Of a DNA stretch of 64,000 nucleotides, positions 36,645 to 43,402 are shown piece after piece. Below the pieces are notes generated by a model. The model was not told the DNA's origin. It ran no database searches and worked only from the letters and a program-made list of their open reading frames with translations. Position 1 is the first letter of the stretch. Each line of letters begins with the position of its first letter. This DNA comes from Gilliamella mensalis (GTDB lineage Bacteria; Pseudomonadota; Gammaproteobacteria; Enterobacterales; Orbaceae). The stretch spans positions 124,001 through 188,000 of the forward strand of contig NZ_FMWR01000014.1 of the NCBI RefSeq assembly GCF_900103085.1. Direction: 5' to 3'. Position numbers and translations under genes: made by a program.

Positions 36645-37019
36645 TTATGGTTTTTTGATAAATTGTTGTAAATTAAAGATTTGTTTTTTGCTGTCAACCC
36701 AATGCCCACCATACGGCATACCGTTAACATCGCATCCTATCTCTACTCCTCTATTCTCAATACGTTGTTTAGTGCTTGAGTGGTGAGTACTACATAATCC
36801 TTGATAGTTTGATGAATCCCAAAATAGCTTTTGGGCTTTCTTTATCTTTATCGGGTCTTTAGATATTAATGCTTGTTCTAACTTATGGGGTATAATGTGG
36901 TCTACTGCTGTAGCTGGTTCATATCTGCCTTGCTTCCTACACATAACACAAAACGGGTTACGTTGTAGATATGTTTGTCTTGCTTTGCGCCATCTAGGGT
37001 TGTTATATACGTTTATCAT
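36645..37019 (-). CDS. HNH endonuclease of the packaging module
   Basis: 124 aa. Zinc-binding cysteines in NPFCVMC, HNH core TAVDHIIPHK, then FWDSSNYQGLCSTHHSSKT-like NYQGLCSTHHSST. HNH proteins next to the terminase of HK97-like phages are known to join the terminase in cos cleavage. It sits on the cos side of the small terminase, as in that group. Confidence 0.93.
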   Translation of the reverse strand: MINVYNNPRWRKARQTYLQRNPFCVMCRKQGRYEPATAVDHIIPHKLEQALISKDPIKIKKAQKLFWDSSNYQGLCSTHHSSTKQRIENRGVEIGCDVNGMPYGGHWVDSKKQIFNLQQFIKKP

Positions 37020-37027
37020 GGTATTAG

Positions 37028-37489
37028 CTAATCACACATAAATTCGGTATTATTCTTTGGTGCAATTTCTTTACAATAGTATTTCTGCCAGCCGTCAATT
37101 ATTGCTTTGTTGTGGCTGATTGCATTGGTGAGATTGTAATAATCTTGTTGAGAAGTTCTTGCAAGTCGTAAGGCTTTGTTAGCAATATTGCTGGTGGTGG
37201 CACTATCTCGCTCGACGGATTCGACTTTGACGCGCAACTCGACAAGACCATTATCGATATCATTACGTAAAGCATCTGTTTTAGCATACCCATTTTTAAT
37301 AGCCTCGATAATGTTTGATTCAATTTTTTTAACTTCATTATTATCTTGTATGTATTTTTCGTACTTTGCTTCAGCTTTATTCGCTCTTGAGACTGCAAGA
37401 CGTTTATCTTGCCAGCAGTTGTATGCAAAATAACTAACAAAAGCCAATATACTAATCAACGTTATATTTACTTTTGACAATTTGAACAT
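37028..37489 (-). CDS. Inner-membrane spanin Rz
   Basis: 153 aa. Single N-terminal membrane helix (about residues 8-24, ITLISILAFVSYFAYNC), then a long periplasmic coiled coil typical of Rz. Works with the outer-membrane lipoprotein Rz1 to fuse the two membranes at lysis. Rz1 is encoded within it in another frame. Starts 2 nt after the stop of the 21-aa lysis peptide. Confidence 0.87.
   Translation of the reverse strand: MFKLSKVNITLISILAFVSYFAYNCWQDKRLAVSRANKAEAKYEKYIQDNNEVKKIESNIIEAIKNGYAKTDALRNDIDNGLVELRVKVESVERDSATTSNIANKALRLARTSQQDYYNLTNAISHNKAIIDGWQKYYCKEIAPKNNTEFMCD
37099..37293 (-). CDS. Outer-membrane spanin lipoprotein Rz1, nested in Rz
   Basis: 64 aa from the ATG at 37293, which has GAGG 9 nt before it; nearby in-frame ATGs (37287, 37275) are alternatives. 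Signal segment then lipobox VLSSC with acceptor at residue 20; the mature 45-residue peptide begins CASKSNPSSEIVPPP. The proline-rich short lipoprotein fully inside Rz in a different frame is the classic Rz1 arrangement. Confidence 0.85.
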   Translation of the reverse strand: MGMLKQMLYVMISIMVLSSCASKSNPSSEIVPPPAILLTKPYDLQELLNKIITISPMQSATTKQ

Positions 37490-37491
37490 GA

Positions 37492-37557
37492 TTAATCACT
37501 CAACAATAACGATACAAATAAAAACCAACCCCAACCACTGACATTGTTAACAGCCAT
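37492..37557 (-). CDS. 21-aa membrane peptide in the lysis cassette
   Basis: ATG at 37557 overlaps the endolysin stop (TAATG) and its own TAA is followed after two bases by the Rz ATG. It encodes MAVNNVSGWGWFLFV plus a short hydrophobic end (SLLLSD), enough for one short membrane segment. Tight coupling on both sides suggests it is translated. It is too short for automated gene calls. Function unknown; a holin modulator or spacer is possible. Confidence 0.5.
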   Translation of the reverse strand: MAVNNVSGWGWFLFVSLLLSD

Positions 37558-38090
37558 TATTGAAGCGATGATAAAGCATAAGATAGACATAACGCTTTCT
37601 CCTTTTCCCGCCTAATTACTAAGCCATTCAGTACTTTACCGCCTGCCTTATTCCATTTCGGAAACTCATTACAAGCCGCTTTATAATCACCGTTGTTCAA
37701 ATGCTTATACATTGTTGAAGTGCGCATTTTTGTGCAACCAACATTAAATGTAATCGAAGTAACAGCATCAAAAACGGGTTGATATAAGTGAAAACCATTA
37801 GCGTAGCGATTGACACACATTTCTGCTGTTTTGATATCACCAACCCAACGCTCCGCTATTTCCTCGTCTGTGTAGGCTTTTTGCTGAATGTTACCCGTTG
37901 AGCCGATACCAACCGTTAACACATTGGCTGGGCAATAATATGGCTCTCTTACACATGATTCAGCGTTGCCGATTATTTCAAGCCCTGCTTTGCTGGTTCT
38001 GATTTCATCTGAGTAATTAGCAATAACAATACCAATGATTACCGAAACACTACAAATCGCACTCGTCGCTATTCTTGCTGTGTTTTTCAT
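37557..38090 (-). CDS. SAR endolysin, GH24 lysozyme (P1 Lyz-like)
   Basis: 177 aa. An N-terminal signal-arrest-release segment (about residues 7-26, rich in Ala, Ser, Ile and Gly) replaces a cleaved signal. Catalytic Glu44 in GNAESCVREPYYCPANVLTV. Cysteines at 13 (inside the SAR segment), 46 and 53 match the trio in P1 Lyz (13, 44, 51), where a disulfide swap activates the enzyme after the segment leaves the membrane. Lyses peptidoglycan. Overlaps the holin gene by 41 nt. Confidence 0.93.
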   Translation of the reverse strand: MKNTARIATSAICSVSVIIGIVIANYSDEIRTSKAGLEIIGNAESCVREPYYCPANVLTVGIGSTGNIQQKAYTDEEIAERWVGDIKTAEMCVNRYANGFHLYQPVFDAVTSITFNVGCTKMRTSTMYKHLNNGDYKAACNEFPKWNKAGGKVLNGLVIRREKEKALCLSYALSSLQ

Positions 38091-38289
38091 AGTATTTTTC
38101 TCTCAAATTCTTTTTATGATAAAAGTCTCGGCGTTTATATACCCAGTTAATAATAAACGTCGCTATTGATAAAATAATACCAACCACAATAGCAATATCG
38201 TTCAAGCTGAGCGCTCCTAAAAGCGTACACAAAACACCCCAAAAATACGAAATTGGCGAAGTGTATCTTTCCATTTTATTATTCTTCAT
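38050..38289 (-). CDS. Holin, two-helix (HP1/phage 21-like)
   Basis: 79 aa, two hydrophobic segments (about residues 14-29 and 33-50) and a highly charged Lys/Arg/Glu tail. Paired with a SAR endolysin, a small pinholin-type pore that collapses the membrane potential is expected. Two starts are possible, M1 and M6 (MKNNKM); a dual start would resemble lambda S holin/antiholin. First gene after the terminator array. Confidence 0.8.
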   Translation of the reverse strand: MKNNKMERYTSPISYFWGVLCTLLGALSLNDIAIVVGIILSIATFIINWVYKRRDFYHKKNLREKYYEKHSKNSDECDL

Positions 38290-38392
38290 ATGAGTTAATG
38301 ATGTGACAGCGTACTAGCTATTATGTAGTTATGTGAGTGTCTAGCTTTGCTGTCGATTTGATGTTGAATGAATTAATCAAAAATTTTGACAT

Positions 38393-38414
38393 AAAAAAAA
38401 CCGACTTTTGTCGG
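38393..38414 (-). terminator. Late-leader terminator 3 (holin-proximal)
   Basis: Reverse strand CCGAC-AAAA-GTCGG followed by eight T's. Last of three terminators between the late promoter and the holin. Confidence 0.85.
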
Positions 38415-38450
38415 CTTAAAAGTGTTTAGATTTTTACAGGGAAAATAAAA

Positions 38451-38473
38451 AGCCTCAATTAAGAGGCTTTCTT
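38451..38473. terminator. Late-leader terminator 2
   Basis: Perfect stem AGCCTC-AATTAA-GAGGCT. On the reverse strand TTTTTA follows; on the forward strand TTCTTT follows. Confidence 0.8.
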
Positions 38474-38491
38474 TGTAGTAGATGTAGATAA

Positions 38492-38515
38492 TAAAAAAGC
38501 CCGCATTTGCGAGCT
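38492..38515 (-). terminator. Late-leader terminator 1 (promoter-proximal)
   Basis: Reverse strand stem AAAGCtCGC-AAAT-GCGgGCTTT with G-U pairing, ending in a T-run, about 20 nt downstream of the predicted late start site. Confidence 0.75.
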
Positions 38516-38539
38516 TTGCATAAAAATCCTATCATGGTT

Positions 38540-38568
38540 AATTTAGTACAGTTTCTGTCCCACGTCAA
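38540..38568 (-). promoter_or_regulatory. Late promoter (pR'-like)
   Basis: Reverse strand TTGACG, 17-bp spacer, TAAATT. It lies directly after the Q-like gene and before three stacked terminators, then all lysis and structural genes. This is the place and layout of lambda pR', where Q loads and lets RNA polymerase pass terminators. Confidence 0.75.
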
Positions 38569-38574
38569 CACATT

Positions 38575-39075
38575 TTAATAAAAAATATCATTTCTTTTTG
38601 ATAATTTAGCAACGATAAAACTCTCAAACGATTTTATCCTTCTATCAACTGAACTCTTAGACATACCTTTCATGTGTGCGATACCTCTTAATGTTAAATT
38701 TTCGCTCCAATCATGACCCCCAACAGCAACATCAACACCCCTATAGTACAGTTCAGCCAGCTCTTGCTTCTCCCTCATTGCTGCATCTTTTGAGTTTTTC
38801 GCCGATTTTATACATTCGTCAATAAACTCCAGTTCGTTTTCAATATATACATAATTTTTTTTGGGGTATAACTCAGAAAACATTGAGCTGACATTTTTAT
38901 AACCACACTTACTAGAATACGCATTACATTTACCCCACATTTTTAGTAAATCAATGGCTTTAGCTAATAAATTGTTCGCATTAGCGCTCTCCATAAATAA
39001 ATTTTTACTATCAATATAATTTTCAAATTGCTTAACATCTGACCCATCATCAACGTACATATATTCTGATTGCAT
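38575..39075 (-). CDS. Late-gene regulator, probable antitermination protein Q-like
   Basis: 166 aa. C-terminal helix-turn-helix-like region (NLTLRGIAHMKGMSKSSVDR followed by RIKSFESFI), resembling sigma-region 4 type DNA recognition in Q-like regulators. The rest is helical and charged. I do not recognise the family with certainty by sequence. Position is decisive: last early leftward gene, immediately before a strong promoter and a terminator array leading to the lysis genes. Confidence 0.7.
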   Translation of the reverse strand: MQSEYMYVDDGSDVKQFENYIDSKNLFMESANANNLLAKAIDLLKMWGKCNAYSSKCGYKNVSSMFSELYPKKNYVYIENELEFIDECIKSAKNSKDAAMREKQELAELYYRGVDVAVGGHDWSENLTLRGIAHMKGMSKSSVDRRIKSFESFIVAKLSKRNDIFY

Positions 39076-39388
39076 CTTTCACCTCCCATTTGCAAAAAAT
39101 TCGCAAATTGAACTTTTATACTTAAATTTTAAAGAAAGGTTACATTTCTATTAAGCCTTACTGGATAAGGCTTTATTCCGTTTTTTTAGGTGCATTTGTT
39201 ACCCCGTTACCGACGTTTTCCTATATATACCTGAACTCTATGACACTATACAGTAGTTTATACAGTACTCTGTTTATAGACGTCCACTTTATATATAAAG
39301 GTAACAAAGGTTACAAAGGTTACAGCGTTATTTTTTAAGATTTTTTCCGTAACCCTTGTCAGTAAAATGTTACTTTTGTAACCCTTTC
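39076..39388. other. Repeat-rich gap between primase and Q, origin candidate
   Basis: 313 nt, no gene. AAAGGTTAC occurs at 39135-39143, 39306-39314 and 39315-39323; related GTTAC/GTAAC strings occur near 39199, 39206, 39301, 39369 and 39378. TATACAGTA is repeated at 39247-39255 and 39259-39267 (12-bp period). Iterated short repeats next to a primase-helicase gene suggest an origin or a regulatory site. Confidence 0.45.
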
Positions 39389-41566
39389 TTAGTTTTTAAC
39401 AAACGCTTTGAAAAGTTTTTCTTTATCCCTAACAACTTTCTTTTTATAACCCAAACTTTGCAGCGTTTTACTGATCCTTAGTTCTTCTCGGCGACCTATA
39501 TTTTTGGGGTCAAGCCCTATAGCCCACCTCAACACTTCACCCGAACGCAAATACCTTTTACCGATTGGTTTTTCGCCTGTTGTGATATCGGGTTCATTTA
39601 GCCATCTGCTAACCGTTTCTTGCCAAGCATCTTTAATCATGTATTGTTCATGTTCGCTTGTCGCTAATCGCTCCGCCGCTGTAAACTGGATACCGCTATC
39701 AGCAAACATTTGCTTGGCTTCTGCCCACAGCTGATCACGGTTGGCTTTAATGCCTGCTACATTCACGTTACTGACTTTTACAGGTAGAAACCTACGATTA
39801 CCCGTATCATCCGATAAAAATTCATCCTGATTTGTGGTACCAATGAAAACTAAGCGACGTGGGAACTGCGTAGCAAACTCCCGATATTTGGGGATCCAAT
39901 TTTCATGCGTCCGAGTGATAAACGCCTTAATACTTTCTAACTCCTTAGTATGTAACCCGCGTAACTCACCGATTTCACCAACCAAGCGCCCCCGCATTTT
40001 TCTTGCCAAGTCATCATCTTTTTCAGCAAACGACACCTCACAAAAGTAATCAGGGCTGGGCGATATTGCGGCAACACCCGTTGATTTACCACAACCCTGA
40101 TCACCCACAAAAATAGGTACCATATCCGCCTTTATTCCTGGTTGTAAAACACGGCCTGCTAGTGCTGTCCATAGATAAAGCGAAACAGCCTCCGTATATT
40201 CGTTTGCTTCAGCATTAAAATAGTCTGATAAAAATGTTTTGATTCGAGGCACGCCGTCCCATTTCAATCGTGATAACCATTCTGTAGCCGAATCAAAAGG
40301 GTTTTCGTCAGCGACTAATAAAACAATATCTCGTATTAGTTCACGTCCGATTGGTTTAAAGCCTCCTTTTTCTAGCCCAATTCGTAACCTTGAGTAATCC
40401 GCATCGGTAAACGTTTGCCACTGATCGCTATCAACGTGGGTAAACATGATCTCGTCACGGAACTGATCAAACTTAATATTAATTCGACAAACATCAGGGC
40501 GCTGAACGGCAAGATAAACATTGTTAATTGTGGCTTCTATCTTGCCGTTTTTATCACGTTTAAAATTGGGTAAAAGCTTTTCTCCATCATGAGTAGGGAT
40601 AACATCGAAATCGTGCGAACGATAACCGATGGCGTCTAAAAAATCGCTATCGGCTTTATCCATGCAATGCGCATGCAAGCACCTAAAATGTCCCTGATCA
40701 AACCCTCCCGTCCCTGCGGGAAAATATGCAGTTGCGGTTCCATTTGATTCTGTAGTATGACTATCGGCAAAGGGGCACTCAATATAACGCTCACCGGACT
40801 TGCCAAAACCGACAACGTTCCAGTTTTTATCTAAATATTGCGTAATATCGTCGCACTTAACGCCTTGATTTTTAGAGATATCTCTAACTTTATTGGCTCG
40901 AGAAATAACAAGTTTTCCGCCGAAAAACTCAGACAGCGACATCCATAAGTTATTAAACTGTTCCGATGTCAGCGTAGGTATACTCCACGGCAGCCCCCCT
41001 TCCCATTGATAGCGTTCGCCACTTGGGTGAGTACCAGCCGCAATAAATTGTTGTCCGTTGGCCAAAAATTCGATGATATTATCATCGTCGAGTTTAATAA
41101 TCTGTTTAGTAAAATCGCCGGGCATAGCAAACATAAATAAAAATTTACTGCTGTTAGCACGAAAGCGACACGGTAATACTAATTGTGTGTGTTCTGCTAT
41201 ATATGAATTTATGTAAGTTTTTACCTCGCTAGCTAATAAGGGATCTGACACATCAACATCGATAGCACGAACATTCCGCGTTTGTATACAAATGCCATAA
41301 TCGCTATTCTTAGCCCAACTCTCGATCTGCGACGGTGTAGAGTTATAGTTTGTCCAATTAGTAAACCCAACGGTTTTCCCTGCTTTGTTATAGCGTGATG
41401 GTGTTTTGCCTAGGGTTTTTAATGTGCTTTGTTTGGATATAACAGCATTGGGGTTTGACACTACAGGCAATAAATCCTCAGTCAAACCCAACGCTAAATC
41501 AAAATGAAGCCAGTCATCTGGCATTGCTCCAAATATCTTTCCCATATTAGATATTCTCGTCGTCAA
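39389..41566 (-). CDS. Primase-helicase (Prim-Pol + VapE-type AAA+)
   Basis: 725 aa. N-terminal bifunctional primase/polymerase domain: RNVRAIDVDVSDP with the catalytic Asp pair (103, 105) and FIAAGTHPSGERYQWEG. C-terminal VapE/D5-like helicase: Walker A GDQGCGKST, then ARKMRGRLVGEIGELRG (Walker B region) and FIGTTNQDEFLSDDTGNRRF. Likely initiates phage replication by melting the origin and priming. Unlike the polymerase and SNF2 helicase, it is in the leftward operon behind Cro. Its start overlaps the Cro-like gene by 20 nt. Confidence 0.92.
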   Translation of the reverse strand: MTTRISNMGKIFGAMPDDWLHFDLALGLTEDLLPVVSNPNAVISKQSTLKTLGKTPSRYNKAGKTVGFTNWTNYNSTPSQIESWAKNSDYGICIQTRNVRAIDVDVSDPLLASEVKTYINSYIAEHTQLVLPCRFRANSSKFLFMFAMPGDFTKQIIKLDDDNIIEFLANGQQFIAAGTHPSGERYQWEGGLPWSIPTLTSEQFNNLWMSLSEFFGGKLVISRANKVRDISKNQGVKCDDITQYLDKNWNVVGFGKSGERYIECPFADSHTTESNGTATAYFPAGTGGFDQGHFRCLHAHCMDKADSDFLDAIGYRSHDFDVIPTHDGEKLLPNFKRDKNGKIEATINNVYLAVQRPDVCRINIKFDQFRDEIMFTHVDSDQWQTFTDADYSRLRIGLEKGGFKPIGRELIRDIVLLVADENPFDSATEWLSRLKWDGVPRIKTFLSDYFNAEANEYTEAVSLYLWTALAGRVLQPGIKADMVPIFVGDQGCGKSTGVAAISPSPDYFCEVSFAEKDDDLARKMRGRLVGEIGELRGLHTKELESIKAFITRTHENWIPKYREFATQFPRRLVFIGTTNQDEFLSDDTGNRRFLPVKVSNVNVAGIKANRDQLWAEAKQMFADSGIQFTAAERLATSEHEQYMIKDAWQETVSRWLNEPDITTGEKPIGKRYLRSGEVLRWAIGLDPKNIGRREELRISKTLQSLGYKKKVVRDKEKLFKAFVKN

Positions 41567-41759
41567 ATTGGTTAACCGTATCTAGAAACGATTGCAAAGC
41601 TGCAACCGTTTGCCAACGAGGATTACAGGTAGGATCATTTAGTATTCTACTAATAGTCGGCTGTGGTATTTTCGTATGTATTGATATCTCATTTTGGGTG
41701 AAGCCCAATGATAAAATTTCTTTTAGTAGTATTTGTGGATTTTTCACAATAGTCACCAA
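41547..41759 (-). CDS. Cro-like transcriptional regulator
   Basis: 70 aa helix-turn-helix protein: LSLGFTQNEISIHTKIPQPT-ISRILNDPT reads as an XRE-type HTH with recognition helix near residue 33. First gene of the leftward operon, divergent from the CI-like repressor. An operator overlaps its start codon (41759-41772), so it is likely autoregulated and acts as Cro. Confidence 0.85.
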   Translation of the reverse strand: MVTIVKNPQILLKEILSLGFTQNEISIHTKIPQPTISRILNDPTCNPRWQTVAALQSFLDTVNQFDDENI

Positions 41760-41772
41760 TTCATTAATGAAT
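41759..41772. promoter_or_regulatory. Operator 1 (Cro start)
   Basis: Perfect palindrome ATTCATTAATGAAT at the cro-like start. Same outer bases (ATTCA-4-TGAAT) as at 41813 and 42689. Confidence 0.75.
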
Positions 41773-41812
41773 AGAAAACAATACTGTAATGTATTTTTAA
41801 AGCTTTTACAAT

Positions 41813-41826
41813 ATTCATAAATGAAT
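41813..41826. promoter_or_regulatory. Operator 2 (between CI and Cro)
   Basis: ATTCATAAATGAAT, palindromic outer arms, 41 bp from operator 1, in the CI promoter region. Another dyad, AATAC-TGTAAT-GTATT (41780-41795), lies between them. Confidence 0.75.
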
Positions 41827-41858
41827 TAAATTAGTTATTTTATAAAAATAGCTAATAA

Positions 41859-42521
41859 ATGGGGTTTTATGTCATGATTGATACAATTGTAAATAATTTA
41901 AAATTATTAATGCGTGAAAAAGGGATCGCTAACGTTACAGAGTTGGCCAGAATAACTAAAATACACCAACCAACTTTACATAGGCTATTAGCCGGAGAAG
42001 TTAAAGATCCCAAATATGCAAATTTAAAACAGTTAGCTGACTACTTCGGCGTTACAGTATCTGATATAGTTGAAAAGGATATGTCTAACATGCCGAAAGT
42101 TGATATCGTGAGCTTTAAATGGGCGCCAGTTCCAATAGTAGGTAACGCCCAGTTAGGTGATGGAGGATTTTGGACAGATATGGAATACCCAGTAGGAACA
42201 GGAGATGGCTTTATTCCATGGCCTACAACAGATAAAGATGCTTACGCATTAAAATGCAAAGGCGATTCTATGATGCCAAGAATTAAAAATGGTGAGTATG
42301 TTGTTATAGAGCCAAACCACGGATATATACCCGGTGATGAAGTACTTGTAGTAACAACGGATAGCAAAGTAATGGTAAAAACCTATTTATATACTCGTAG
42401 TGGTGTAGTTACTTTGGTGTCCATTAATGAAAAACATCCGCCGATCAATATACCAGAAAACGAAATTTCAACGATACATTACGTCGCAGGCATAGCTAAA
42501 GAAAGCCTTCGCAACGAATAA
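41859..42521 (+). CDS. CI/LexA-like prophage repressor
   Basis: 220 aa. N-terminal HTH (TELARITKIHQPTLHRLLAG), then an S24 self-cleaving domain: catalytic Ser137 in CKGDSMMPRIKNGEY and Lys174 in SKVMVKTYLY. RecA-stimulated self-cleavage at the hinge (near GNAQLGDGG, about residues 95-103) would induce the phage. ATG at 41874 (MIDTIVNNL) is an alternative start with GGGG upstream. Its HTH resembles that of the Cro-like protein, consistent with shared operators. Confidence 0.93.
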   Translation: MGFYVMIDTIVNNLKLLMREKGIANVTELARITKIHQPTLHRLLAGEVKDPKYANLKQLADYFGVTVSDIVEKDMSNMPKVDIVSFKWAPVPIVGNAQLGDGGFWTDMEYPVGTGDGFIPWPTTDKDAYALKCKGDSMMPRIKNGEYVVIEPNHGYIPGDEVLVVTTDSKVMVKTYLYTRSGVVTLVSINEKHPPINIPENEISTIHYVAGIAKESLRNE

Positions 42522-42587
42522 TATTACCAAAATAAATACCCTCTCTTTCTGTTAAAAATAAAAACATTTTATAACACACCAAAAACA

Positions 42588-42614
42588 ACCCGCTTTGCGG
42601 GTCCTGCTTTTTTT
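42588..42614. terminator. Terminator after the repressor gene
   Basis: ACCCGC-TTT-GCGGGT with a T7 run six nt later on the forward strand; on the reverse strand TGTTTTT follows directly. Separates cI from the early promoter of the replication operon. Confidence 0.7.
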
Positions 42615-42638
42615 CATAAAAAATAATTCAATTTTGAA

Positions 42639-42667
42639 TTGACAATAAATACATCATCGCATAACAT
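42639..42667 (+). promoter_or_regulatory. Early rightward promoter of the replication operon
   Basis: TTGACA (42639-42644), 17-bp spacer, TAACAT (42662-42667). Operator 3 lies about 21 bp downstream of the -10, so repressor binding would block transcription. Confidence 0.7.
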
Positions 42668-42688
42668 ATATTCGCAAACGGATTTTTA

Positions 42689-42702
42689 ATTCACTTATGA
42701 AT
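42689..42702. promoter_or_regulatory. Operator 3 (early promoter)
   Basis: ATTCACTTATGAAT has the same ATTCA-4-TGAAT arms as the two operators beside cI/cro, 870 bp away. It sits just downstream of the rightward early promoter, like lambda OL relative to OR. Confidence 0.75.
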
Positions 42703-42793
42703 ATAAAAATCTAACAACCGAACGGCGCGACTTTAAACCATGCGTCGGGTGCTTGGCGGGTCAGGATGGCGGCAATAAGACACAGTAAATAAT

Positions 42794-42830
42794 CAAACTA
42801 AATGCCTTTCAATGAGAGTTATTTAGTTTG
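42794..42830 (+). other. Stable hairpin in the early mRNA leader
   Basis: CAAACTAAAT (42794-42803) pairs perfectly with ATTTAGTTTG (42821-42830), and CTTTC/GAGAG inside the loop extends the stem. No T-run follows; the ribosome site of the 51-aa gene starts shortly after. Could be an RNA-level control element. The GC-rich stretch 42718-42775 before it is also unexplained. Confidence 0.45.
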
Positions 42831-42851
42831 AAAACAAAAAGGAACGAAAAA

Positions 42852-43007
42852 ATGACCGATTTAAACGCTAAAAAATTAAAACGGACACAAGCTACACGTA
42901 ACCGTCACGTAAGTTTGGAGCCCCAACCCCCGACCCTGTGGAGTCCGATATTACTTATTGTATTTTGCGCCATTTTTATTGCAGCCTATTTATCATCAGG
43001 AGTATAA
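42852..43007 (+). CDS. 51-aa single-helix membrane protein
   Basis: ATG at 42852 with AAAAAGGAACG upstream. A basic N-terminal half (LNAKKLKRTQATRNRHV), a Pro-rich turn (LEPQPPTLW), then one strong membrane helix (about residues 32-48). Basic part probably cytoplasmic. Ends 4 nt before the next gene's ATG, so it belongs to the early operon. Not recognised; first gene of that operon. Confidence 0.7.
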   Translation: MTDLNAKKLKRTQATRNRHVSLEPQPPTLWSPILLIVFCAIFIAAYLSSGV

Positions 43008-43011
43008 GAAA

Positions 43012-43401
43012 ATGTCATTAGAACAAGCCATCACAGAAAACACCGCGACAATGCGTGAACTGATAGAAGCGATATCAAAATCCTTTGCTGTTTTTGGACA
43101 AGCACCGCAAAAATCGGGACAAAAAACAGCAGAAACGGGACAAGTAAAACCAGAACCCGAACAAAATACCCCATTAACGGAATCGAAACCAACCGAGCCA
43201 CAAGCACCACAAGCACCAAGCATACCAACCGAGCAAGAAACTATTCGTTGTCTTATGGAACTCGCTAAAAAAGAACGTACCAGAGCGGTAGCGATATTAA
43301 CCCAGTTTAGGGTTAGTAAAGCCAGTGAGCTAAAAGAAGATCAGCGAGCCGAGTTTATGGAGGCGGTTAATTTACAACTAAAAGAGCTAGAAGGTAAATA
43401 A
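43012..43401 (+). CDS. Unknown early phage protein with a Pro/Gln-rich linker
   Basis: 129 aa from the ATG at 43012 (MSLEQAITENTATMRELIEA), with AGGAG about 10 nt upstream; longer in-frame versions overlap the 51-aa gene and lack a site. A short N-terminal helix is joined by a low-complexity Pro/Glu/Gln/Thr linker (about 35-80) to a helical C-terminal part (ETIRCLMELAKKERTRAVAI). Precedes the DUF2800 gene, so perhaps a recombination or replication accessory. Function unknown. Confidence 0.75.
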   Translation: MSLEQAITENTATMRELIEAISKSFAVFGQAPQKSGQKTAETGQVKPEPEQNTPLTESKPTEPQAPQAPSIPTEQETIRCLMELAKKERTRAVAILTQFRVSKASELKEDQRAEFMEAVNLQLKELEGK

Positions 43402-43402
43402 T

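Noticed and set aside
43031-43228. Leftward frames opposite the Pro/Gln-rich early protein
   Set aside because: They mirror low-complexity coding sequence and have no ribosome sites.
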